Source: Comamonadaceae bacterium
Lineage (GTDB): Bacteria; Pseudomonadota; Gammaproteobacteria; Burkholderiales; Burkholderiaceae
Reading direction: 5' to 3'
DNA length: 26,140 bases
NCBI GenBank assembly: GCA_947377705.1
Contig: CANCGU010000009.1
Coordinates: 1 to 26,140, forward strand
Position 1 is the stretch's first letter. Each line of letters opens with the position of its first letter. The notes beneath the pieces are model-generated. The model did no database searches. It was not told where the DNA came from and saw nothing but the letters and a program-made list of their open reading frames with translations. The position numbers and the translations under genes are program-made. This document shows positions 7,460 to 14,391 of this stretch, piece after piece.

Positions 7460-8386
7460 TCACTCTTTCACAAGCGAACGAATTTGCCTTGCGATATGTT
7501 TCGCCCCATGCCGCTCCGCCAAAATGGCCGCCATTTGCAAGTCGCGTTGCTTGCCAAATTTGTCCTGCGTCTGCGTCGCATCAGCGCGCCACTTGTTGGC
7601 AGTATGAGGAAGCAGCCCCTCAAAGTCATCTACCGCGTATCGCAAGCGCTTAGCCCAAATTCTGGCGCGATGCTGTGATGTTGCATTTGTGCGGTTGGCT
7701 TTTGCATGTTCAAAAGCTTGGTGAATTTTGGCCACTTGTTTTTTAATCCATGGTGCACGTGATTGAGACACAAACGCCCGAGATGGCTTTGGATACGAGC
7801 GTTCTTTGAGTTGCATCAGCCAGACGGCATGTTGCCAAAGATGGTCGCCGATGTAGGCGTCTTGTAAAAGATGTCTCAGCACATCAAGTCTGACATGTGC
7901 CTCTGCTTCTAACGCTTGTGAGAGTGATGAAAAATCTTTGTTATTGGCATTGATGCGGGGCAATATTTCGTACCTAGTGACATGTATTTCGCGCAGAGCA
8001 CGCAGTTGCTCAAGAATGACTTGCATAGGCCCTGTGGCGGGCGGTTCAGGTAGTTCTTTTACGGTCCGAAGCAAGCGACACGTTCCACGAAATCGTCGCC
8101 ACCCGATACGTGCTTGATGAACGAGCTCAGGTTCCTCTGACTCGCATAGCTTGAGCAGATTGATGTAAAACTGCCACAGCGCAGCGCCAATCAGTTTGCA
8201 AAAAACCTCATTCATAGGGGTTGCCAAAGTCAAACTGACTTTTGGGTACAGCACGCCCGCATGCGGAGCAGAAACATTTTTCAGAAAATTTGGAAAATCG
8301 TCTTCATCCAATGTCATCTGCAAGAGAAGACATGATGAATACATGTCATGCGCACCGTGGTGGGATGCATAGGAAATTTCAGGCAT
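7460..8386 (-). CDS. CHAD domain protein
   Basis: A 308-residue protein made almost entirely of the CHAD domain, an alpha-helical bundle with conserved histidines and basic residues that binds polyphosphate. The first hallmark is ELVHQARIGWRRFR (residues about 87-100, H90). The second is HRARIWAKRLRYAVDDFEGLLP (about 237-258), followed by FGKQRDLQMAA. Many CHAD proteins carry an N-terminal CYTH (triphosphatase) domain; it is absent here. PPK1 and Ppx genes lie a few kb away, so a polyphosphate-associated role is likely. The start is uncertain: ATGs at 8386, 8344 and 8317 lack a clear ribosome binding site, and homology starts only near residue 52. It is 39 bases downstream of the broken membrane-protein gene and probably shared its transcript. 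Confidence 0.82.
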   Translation of the reverse strand: MPEISYASHHGAHDMYSSCLLLQMTLDEDDFPNFLKNVSAPHAGVLYPKVSLTLATPMNEVFCKLIGAALWQFYINLLKLCESEEPELVHQARIGWRRFRGTCRLLRTVKELPEPPATGPMQVILEQLRALREIHVTRYEILPRINANNKDFSSLSQALEAEAHVRLDVLRHLLQDAYIGDHLWQHAVWLMQLKERSYPKPSRAFVSQSRAPWIKKQVAKIHQAFEHAKANRTNATSQHRARIWAKRLRYAVDDFEGLLPHTANKWRADATQTQDKFGKQRDLQMAAILAERHGAKHIARQIRSLVKE

Positions 8387-8425
8387 TGAAAAATCTCAGT
8401 GAAGGGTTGTGTTGGTTCATAAATG

Positions 8426-9054
8426 CTAAGTCATGCGCAAGGCCAACCTTGGGACTGTTGGTGGATGGGGCATATGCACAAAGCCAATACTGAACCAGAC
8501 ACCTACGCTGAAGTAAATCGACATCCACACGATTTCGCTTTGCCAATCGGACCAGTGCATGGATACCTGCCAACGGTGTGACGCATCTGACAACCAACGT
8601 GTCCAATACATGGGTACATCGATGGAGGCCATGTAGATGGCGTAAATCAATCCTGCTGACGCAGCAATCAAACACCAACGTTTGACCGAGATATACGGTT
8701 GATTTTTGATTCGTAGCAAACCTAAGGAGAGCGAAGTCGCTGCGAGTGCCCACAACGATTCTTCAAAAACATGGCCAATATTGGATTGCGCCAAGACCGA
8801 ATACCAAGAGCAAAGTTCAGTTAAAAAAATCATGGGAAGAATCAATCGTGAGATAAGCCCAAGCACTGGCGATATCCACATCCGACAACGTAGGCAAGGG
8901 GCAGCCATAGCTGCCATCGCCGTGTTTTGAATACATCAATGGGCAGGTGTTGTTGCCGTTTTTTCAGTTGCAACGAGGCATGCCACCATGCTGCCAAGTT
9001 GAACAGGCTGACTGTGACCAATGACTCCCACCACCACAAAAGCTCATCAGACAT
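8426..9054 (-). pseudogene. Broken integral membrane protein gene (frameshift, probably with internal deletion)
   Basis: Two overlapping minus-strand frames look like parts of one protein. The first, 9054 to 8842, starts with MSDELLWWWES behind an excellent AGGAG (7-base spacing) and runs to YVVGCGYRQ before a stop. The second, 8917 to 8426 (163 codons), has no ribosome binding site at its ATG and continues with SRLILPMIFLTELCSWYSV and FEESLWALAA, then three to four hydrophobic segments. From memory of this family, a stretch of some 60-80 residues normally separates the two blocks; here they meet at about 8860-8880 in different frames. I therefore read it as a gene disabled by a deletion that also shifted the frame. 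Function is unknown. The alternative is two short coupled genes, or a sequencing error. Confidence 0.55.
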
Positions 9055-9087
9055 CTGGCTTCTCCTTGTCTTGATCGCATGAAAACA

Positions 9088-9115
9088 ATGTAAATCGTTT
9101 ACGCATGACGTGCAA
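9088..9115 (-). promoter_or_regulatory. Candidate promoter for the broken membrane-protein/CHAD transcript
   Basis: On the minus strand TTGCAC (9115-9110) and TTACAT (9093-9088) are spaced by 16 bases and lie about 34 bases upstream of the ATG at 9054. It shares the 166-base divergent region with the phoX control region. Assigned by eye only. Confidence 0.35.
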
Positions 9116-9160
9116 GGGCGGTGTGCATGAGTGAGCGTCGTGGAACTGATCCTTTTGACG

Positions 9161-9194
9161 TTGTCATCAATTCGTCAAATGCGAGCGCTACTCT
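9161..9194 (+). promoter_or_regulatory. Pho box and -10 element upstream of phoX
   Basis: TTGTCAT (9161-9167), spacer CAAT, and TCGTCAA (9172-9178) form a two-unit PhoB box at the standard 11-base period. TACTCT at 9189-9194 lies 10 bases downstream as a plausible -10. The first unit matches the CTGTCAT consensus at 6 of 7 positions, the second at 4 of 7. The position 27 bases before the phoX start, and the phosphatase product, strengthen the call. Confidence 0.6.
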
Positions 9195-9220
9195 TTGACA
9201 ATCAACTACCGAGTACCAAA

Positions 9221-11152
9221 ATGACCCAACAAATTTCTCGCCGCCACTTATTACAAATTTTTGGCAGTGCGCCTATGTTGCCTTTGGCGGCTTTCAGTGA
9301 ATTTGCTGAGGCGGCTGACGTAGCCCATGCAGGATCAGCCAAGTTGCACAGCGTTGAGTTTCAATCTATGCCTGCGCCCTCACTGGCCAACCCAGCAGAA
9401 ATGGCCACGATGCAAGTGGGCTCGCGCTTGAAGGCAACCTTTTCCGATGGTGGTGTGCGTGAGTTTGCGTTGTCTTACCAACCGTTTTTTGTCTCGGGTG
9501 ATCTGGTGCCGGATGGCAAAGGGGGACAGATTCTCGCAGGCGGGTACTTAGACATTCATCAACGACCGATTGTTGATAAAACAGTGCCAGGTAAAGAGCG
9601 TCAATTTTTCTCTGATGGGCCGGATGGCACCTCTTTGCTCAGCGTGCCAAATGCGAAAGTAGCGGGTGTGACCGGCCAAACGGTTTTTGCGGTGGTGCAG
9701 TTTGAATACACCACACGTGCACAGGATGGCGTCACGCAGATGTATGGGCGTCTTCCTTCGCCGATTGCCGTCCTGACCTTAGACCAAAATCCCAAGACGG
9801 GCCACTTGCGTTTGGTGAAGTACCACAACGTGGACACCAGCAAGGTCAATGGCTTGTGGATCACGTGTGGTGCCAGTTTGTCGCCTTGGGGCACGCATTT
9901 GTCGAGCGAAGAATACGAACCCAATGCCTTCACAGCGGCGGGTGATCCGCAGTTCAAGGCCTTCAGCCAAAACTTGTATGGTGATGAATCCCATGCCAAT
10001 CCTTACCACTATGGCCACTTGCCCGAAGTCACCGTGCATCCAGATGGTTCAGGCTCGATCAAAAAGCATTACTGCTTAGGTCGCTTGTCGCATGAGTTGG
10101 TTCAAGTTATGCCCGATAACCGAACGGTGTTCATGGGCGACGATGCCACCAACAGTGGTTATTTCGTATTTGTTGCAGATAAAGAAAAAGATTTGTCTGC
10201 TGGAACTTTGTATGTGGCGCAGGTTGGCGAGGGTTTTAGCATCGACCCTCGTGCAGCAGCGGCATCGCTGAAGTGGATCAAATTGGGTTCAGCCAGTAGT
10301 CACGAGATTGAACAATTGGCCAACCGTTTGAAGGCTACCGACATCATGGTGCTTAAAACGACGGATCCTAAAGACGAGAGCTTTACCCGTATTGTGGCCA
10401 ACGGCAAGGTGGAGTGGGTCAAGCTCAACCCCGGCATGGAAAAGGCCGCTGCATTTTTAGAAACGCACCGTTATGCGGCCCTGATGGGCGCCTCTATGGG
10501 GTTCTCGAAAATGGAGGGGACCACCGTCAACGTCAAAGACAAAGTGGCTTATTCAGCCCTACAAAACTGCGTGGCTTCCATGGTGAGTGGCAATGCAGCA
10601 AACGTCTTCGGCAACGGCATTCAACTACCTGCGGCATTGAATGCCGGGGCTGTGATGGCTTTGAACCTCAAAGGTGGGCTGCTAGACACACAGGGTCACA
10701 CCATTCGCAGCCAATGGATGCCTGCCGATACCAAAGCCTTGCTTGCGGGTAGAGATATTGCCGCTGATGCATTGGGCAACACCGCTGATCCCGACACAAT
10801 TGCCAATCCTGACAACTTGAAATTCTCGGAAAAAATGCGTACTTTGTTCATTGGTGAGGACAGCAACCAACACGTCAACAACTTTTTATGGGCCTACAAC
10901 GTGGACACCCAAAAGTTATCACGTGTGCTGTCAGTGCCGACGGGTGGCGAGTCGACGGGACTTCATGCGGTTGACGAGCTCAATGGTTGGACCTACATCA
11001 TGAGTAATTTTCAACACGCGGGCGATTGGTTGCCTATCCATGCGAATGTCAAAGCCACATTGGACCCCTTGATCAATGCTAACTACAAGGGTAAGTTTGG
11101 TGCCGCTGTAGGCTATCTGACAGCCATGCCAATGCAAGTTAAGCTGACCTGA
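9221..11152 (+). CDS. phoX: PhoX-type (DUF839) exported alkaline phosphatase
   Basis: PhoX enzymes are calcium/iron-dependent periplasmic phosphomonoesterases that release phosphate from organic phosphates under starvation. The 643-residue product opens with MTQQISRRHLLQIFG followed by a hydrophobic stretch and AEA-AD near residue 32, a twin-arginine export signal, as expected for PhoX, which folds before export. The body shows family blocks: PWGTHLSSEEYEP, GRLSHELVQV, FMGDDATNSGYFVFV, FIGEDSNQHVNNFLWAYNV and PTGGESTGLHA. A longer in-frame start at 9131 was rejected because it would put 30 residues before the Tat motif and place the Pho box inside the gene. No strong ribosome binding site precedes 9221. 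The Pho box upstream and ppk downstream fit PhoB control. Phosphatase is the known activity of the family; the substrate range is not visible. Confidence 0.85.
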   Translation: MTQQISRRHLLQIFGSAPMLPLAAFSEFAEAADVAHAGSAKLHSVEFQSMPAPSLANPAEMATMQVGSRLKATFSDGGVREFALSYQPFFVSGDLVPDGKGGQILAGGYLDIHQRPIVDKTVPGKERQFFSDGPDGTSLLSVPNAKVAGVTGQTVFAVVQFEYTTRAQDGVTQMYGRLPSPIAVLTLDQNPKTGHLRLVKYHNVDTSKVNGLWITCGASLSPWGTHLSSEEYEPNAFTAAGDPQFKAFSQNLYGDESHANPYHYGHLPEVTVHPDGSGSIKKHYCLGRLSHELVQVMPDNRTVFMGDDATNSGYFVFVADKEKDLSAGTLYVAQVGEGFSIDPRAAAASLKWIKLGSASSHEIEQLANRLKATDIMVLKTTDPKDESFTRIVANGKVEWVKLNPGMEKAAAFLETHRYAALMGASMGFSKMEGTTVNVKDKVAYSALQNCVASMVSGNAANVFGNGIQLPAALNAGAVMALNLKGGLLDTQGHTIRSQWMPADTKALLAGRDIAADALGNTADPDTIANPDNLKFSEKMRTLFIGEDSNQHVNNFLWAYNVDTQKLSRVLSVPTGGESTGLHAVDELNGWTYIMSNFQHAGDWLPIHANVKATLDPLINANYKGKFGAAVGYLTAMPMQVKLT

Positions 11153-11161
11153 TGATTTGAT

Positions 11162-11188
11162 TTGTCATAAATGTCATGATTTTGTCAC
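11162..11188 (+). promoter_or_regulatory. Pho box (three TGTCA repeats) upstream of ppk
   Basis: In the 78-base gap before ppk there are three same-strand repeats: TTGTCAT (11162-11168), ATGTCAT (11171-11177) and TTGTCAC (11182-11188). The last two have the standard 11-base period with spacer GATT; the first is offset by 9. The ppk start follows 42 bases later. A clear -10 at the exact expected distance was not found (CACACT at 11199-11204 is the best-placed candidate), so promoter geometry is less certain than for phoX. Confidence 0.6.
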
Positions 11189-11230
11189 GATAAATGGACA
11201 CACTTAGAGACTAGTTAGACAGGTAAGCAC

Positions 11231-13360
11231 ATGATGACAGGTACTCCATCCAAAGAATTGCCAGCACTCAAGACCCAAAAGCCCGTGTGGCTAGACCGAG
11301 ATTTGAGTTTGCTGGCATTCAATGTTCGTGTTCTAGATTGGGCCAAGCGTCCAGAAGTTCCGTTGCTAGAGCGCTTGCGTTATCTGTGCATCGTGTCTTC
11401 CAATTTGGATGAGTTTTTTGAGGTGCGCGCCGCCTTGCATGCCAGCATTGAACATCCAAAAGCCCCCTTGGATGAAGCGGGAACGCAAGCGCAAAATTCT
11501 TTAAGCCAAGTCGCACACGAATTGGTGGATGAGCAATACGCGCTCTACAACGATGTGCTATTGCCTGCTTTTGCGAAAGCGGGGGTGCGCATCTTGTCCT
11601 TTGGTGAGCGTACGTTGGCGCAGCACCAGTGGGTGAAGGCCTACTTTGAGCGTGAGGTGCGCCCTTTGTTGTTGCCCGTGGGTTTGGACCCGGCGCATCC
11701 TTTTCCGCAAGTTGCTAACAAGTCATTGAATTTCATCGTGCGTTTATCGGGCAACGATGCGTTTGGCCGTGACAACGAAATTGCGATTGTTAAAGTGCCA
11801 CGCAGTTTGCCGCGCCTCATTGCGCTACCCGAAAAGCTCTCGGGCAAGCGTCAGCTGTTCGTGTCAATTTCCAGCGTGATTCGTGCGCATTTGAAAGATT
11901 TGTTTCCGGGCCGAGAGGTCGGGCAGTTCTCGCAATTCCGTGTCACGCGCCACTCGGATCTCGCGGTAGACGAAGAAGATGTTAAAAACCTGCGCACTGC
12001 TTTGCGTAAGGGCTTGGTTCATCGCAACTACGGCGAGGCTGTTCGCTTGGAAGTGTCGTCTGGCTGTTCGGACTATTTGTCGCAATTTTTATTGCACCAA
12101 TTTCAGTTGCCTATCTCCGCCCTTTACCGCGTGCATGGCCCTGTGAATTTGGTGCGCTTGAACCAGTTGATTGACTTGGTGAACAACCCAAAGTGGCTTT
12201 TTCCACGCTACAACGCCAGCTTTCCGCAGCAGATGCTGAGCAATGGCTCTATCTTTGAGCGTCTGCAAATCGGCGACGTATTAATTCACCAACCGTATGA
12301 AAGCTTCGACGGCGTGCTGTCTTTCTTGCGCGAAGCCGTGCTTGATCCCGATGTCTTGGCGATCAAGCAAACCATTTACCGCACAGGGGCTGACTCATCG
12401 CTCATGGAGTTGTTGCGTCAAGCGGTGCAGCGTGGCAAAGAAGTGACGGTGGTGGTCGAGCTCAAGGCACGATTTGATGAAGAGGCCAACATCAACTGGG
12501 CTGAAAAGCTCGAATACATTGGTGCACAAGTGGTGTACGGCGTCGTGGGTTTGAAGACCCATGCCAAGATGCTGTTGGTGTCACGCCGCGAAGGGCGCAG
12601 CATTCGTCGCTATGCACATTTGTCCACGGGTAACTACAACCCAAGCACGTCCAAGCTGTATACCGATCTGAGCCATATCACCAGTGACACCAAGCTCACG
12701 CAAGACGTGGAAAACGTGTTTAATTTGCTAGCCAACCAAAGCAAGATTCCGCGCTTGAACAAAATGATCATTGCACCATTCCAGTTGCAACGCAGCTTGA
12801 TTGACAAGGTTGACAAAACGGCGCTTGCGGCATCGCAAGGTGTGGCCAGTCGCATCATCTTGAAGATGAACACGCTCACCGATGAAAAACTCATGGAAGC
12901 CTTGGTGCGAGCAGGACAGGCTGGGGTTCACATTGATTTGATCATTCGCGGTGCGTGCATGTTGCCTGCGCAACGCCCGGGAGTGACGGACAACATTCGT
13001 GTGCGCTCCATCATTGGTCGCTTTTTAGAGCACTCGCGTGTGTTTTATTTCCGGACAGGGGCCGACGAATCTTTGTATTTATCGAGCGCCGACTGGATGA
13101 ATCGAAATATGCTGCGACGCGTCGAGTTGGCATGGCCTGTAGACGATCCTGTGCTTCGCAAACGCGTGATCGATGAATGTTTGGTGGCATATTTGCACGA
13201 CAACGTCGACGCTTGGCGTATGAATTCCGAGGGGCGATATACACGTGTGGAGCCAGCCAAACCTCGGCGTGTTTCTGGCAAGGCAACACAAACTGTTTCA
13301 CCGTTGCCAGTGCATGGCGCGCAAGCCGCATTGATGGCTTTGTACGCAGCAAAAATGTGA
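11231..13360 (+). CDS. ppk: Polyphosphate kinase 1
   Basis: PPK1 reversibly polymerises the gamma-phosphate of ATP into inorganic polyphosphate at the inner face of the membrane. The 709-residue product has the four-part architecture of the family: an N-terminal domain with LDRDLSLLAFNVRVLDWA and SSNLDEFFEVR, a head domain, and two phospholipase-D-like catalytic domains. The first of these holds GLKTHAKMLLV with the autophosphorylated histidine at residue 444 (His435 in E. coli) and LSTGNYNPSTSK; the second holds RGACMLPAQRPGVTDNI and ADWMNRNMLRRVE. Length and motifs are complete. The ATG at 11231 is preceded by ACAGG with 7-base spacing. It lies downstream of a Pho-box array and 22 bases ahead of sixA, so the two are likely cotranscribed. 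Confidence 0.96.
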   Translation: MMTGTPSKELPALKTQKPVWLDRDLSLLAFNVRVLDWAKRPEVPLLERLRYLCIVSSNLDEFFEVRAALHASIEHPKAPLDEAGTQAQNSLSQVAHELVDEQYALYNDVLLPAFAKAGVRILSFGERTLAQHQWVKAYFEREVRPLLLPVGLDPAHPFPQVANKSLNFIVRLSGNDAFGRDNEIAIVKVPRSLPRLIALPEKLSGKRQLFVSISSVIRAHLKDLFPGREVGQFSQFRVTRHSDLAVDEEDVKNLRTALRKGLVHRNYGEAVRLEVSSGCSDYLSQFLLHQFQLPISALYRVHGPVNLVRLNQLIDLVNNPKWLFPRYNASFPQQMLSNGSIFERLQIGDVLIHQPYESFDGVLSFLREAVLDPDVLAIKQTIYRTGADSSLMELLRQAVQRGKEVTVVVELKARFDEEANINWAEKLEYIGAQVVYGVVGLKTHAKMLLVSRREGRSIRRYAHLSTGNYNPSTSKLYTDLSHITSDTKLTQDVENVFNLLANQSKIPRLNKMIIAPFQLQRSLIDKVDKTALAASQGVASRIILKMNTLTDEKLMEALVRAGQAGVHIDLIIRGACMLPAQRPGVTDNIRVRSIIGRFLEHSRVFYFRTGADESLYLSSADWMNRNMLRRVELAWPVDDPVLRKRVIDECLVAYLHDNVDAWRMNSEGRYTRVEPAKPRRVSGKATQTVSPLPVHGAQAALMALYAAKM

Positions 13361-13382
13361 TGCCTCGGTAGAAGGGATTGTT

Positions 13383-13883
13383 ATGGACTTGATTTTGTGG
13401 CGTCACGCAGAAGCAGAGTATGCGGCTGAAGGCGGTGATGATTTGTCGCGTGCGTTGACTCCCAAAGGCGAGCGTCAAGCCCTTCGAATGGCATCTTGGC
13501 TAGACCGTCATTTGCCTGAAGGCACTCGCGTGTTGGTGAGTCCATCACGCAGGACGCAGCAAACTGTCGCGGCCCTAGGACGTAAATTCAAATTGCGAGA
13601 TGAGTTGGTGCCGGAGACTTCGATCGACGATGTGCTGACCTTGCTCAAGTGGGATCCTGAGACAGGGCCACAACTTAAGGGGCCTGTTTTGTTGGTTGGG
13701 CACCAGCCTTACTTAGGGCAACTCGTTGCACGCCTGCTGGGTATGAACGAGGCGGCTTGCGCAGTCCGCAAAGGGGCCGTGTGGTGGCTACGCACCCGAG
13801 TACGCGACGGTCAACCTCAAACAGTGTTGCTGACCGTCGCTTGCCCAGAGCTTATTTCGCGCTCTTGGGACGACCGGTCTTGA
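13383..13883 (+). CDS. sixA: SixA-type histidine phosphatase
   Basis: A short 166-residue member of the histidine phosphatase (phosphoglycerate mutase-like) superfamily. It begins LILWRHAEAEYA with the catalytic R7-H8, followed by LTPKGERQA, VSPSRRTQQT with the second arginine, and LLVGHQPYLGQL with the second catalytic histidine. E. coli SixA removes phosphate from phosphohistidine on the nitrogen phosphotransferase and ArcB proteins. AAGGGA sits about six bases before the ATG. It follows ppk by 22 bases; PPK1 acts through a phosphohistidine intermediate, so a functional link is tempting but unproven. Its 3' end overlaps the convergent histone-like gene by 32 bases. Confidence 0.85.
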   Translation: MDLILWRHAEAEYAAEGGDDLSRALTPKGERQALRMASWLDRHLPEGTRVLVSPSRRTQQTVAALGRKFKLRDELVPETSIDDVLTLLKWDPETGPQLKGPVLLVGHQPYLGQLVARLLGMNEAACAVRKGAVWWLRTRVRDGQPQTVLLTVACPELISRSWDDRS

Positions 13884-14319
13884 TGGTCGGGACGTTGCTC
13901 AAGGCTGCTTTGAACTGAATATCGCTCATGGCTGCGAGGGCTTTGATGCCGGCGCGCAGCAACTCACTTTTCTTGACAGATTGAGCCAATTTGCCGGCGC
14001 GCAACTTGAGGCCATCGATGACTACGTATTCATCTTTCGGAATGGTGAAGCTATCACGCACCAATTTTGGCTTTTTGACTTTGGTAGGTTTGGCAGCTTT
14101 GATTGGCTTAACGACTGTTTTCACAGGGGCCTTTTTAACCGCAGTCTTGGTCGTTGGTTTGGTGACCGGCTTTGCTGCTTGTTTTGCAGTTGCAACTTTT
14201 TTCACAACAGGTTTCTTTGTCGCGAGGGGCTTTGCCACGGGCTTTTTAGCGACAGATGTTTTGATTGTGCGTGTCTTGGTGACGGCTTGGACGAGTGATT
14301 TTTGTTCTGTGGTGCTCAT
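13852..14319 (-). CDS. Lysine-rich histone H1-like protein with RHH-like C-terminal domain
   Basis: A 155-residue highly basic protein in two parts. Residues 1-85 are low-complexity Lys/Ala/Pro/Val/Thr repeats (AKKPVAKPLATKKPV and the like), resembling the tails of bacterial histone H1-like proteins, and probably bind DNA non-specifically. Residues 86-150 form a compact segment, VRDSFTIPKDEYVVIDGLKL, continuing with KKSELLRAGIKAL and ending TIKTGRPK. This looks like a ribbon-helix-helix or similar small DNA-binding fold: one strand followed by two helices. AAGGA with 8-base spacing precedes the ATG. It lies 72 bases downstream of ppx on the same strand and has its own possible promoter. Architecture is clear; the exact function (nucleoid protein or regulator) is inferred. 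Confidence 0.75.
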   Translation of the reverse strand: MSTTEQKSLVQAVTKTRTIKTSVAKKPVAKPLATKKPVVKKVATAKQAAKPVTKPTTKTAVKKAPVKTVVKPIKAAKPTKVKKPKLVRDSFTIPKDEYVVIDGLKLRAGKLAQSVKKSELLRAGIKALAAMSDIQFKAALSNVPTIKTGRPKSAK

Positions 14320-14350
14320 TGATAATTTCCTTGAGGATTAAAGAATAAAC

Positions 14351-14379
14351 AGTTTATACGGTTTTAATAAAAAACCCAA
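14351..14379 (-). promoter_or_regulatory. Weak candidate promoter for the histone-like gene
   Basis: On the minus strand TTGGGT (14379-14374) and TAAACT (14356-14351) are 17 bases apart, in an AT-rich gap between ppx and the histone-like gene. The -35 match is poor (3 of 6). An imperfect palindrome TAAACAGTTTA covers the -10. Confidence 0.3.
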
Positions 14380-14391
14380 CTGTCATATGCG

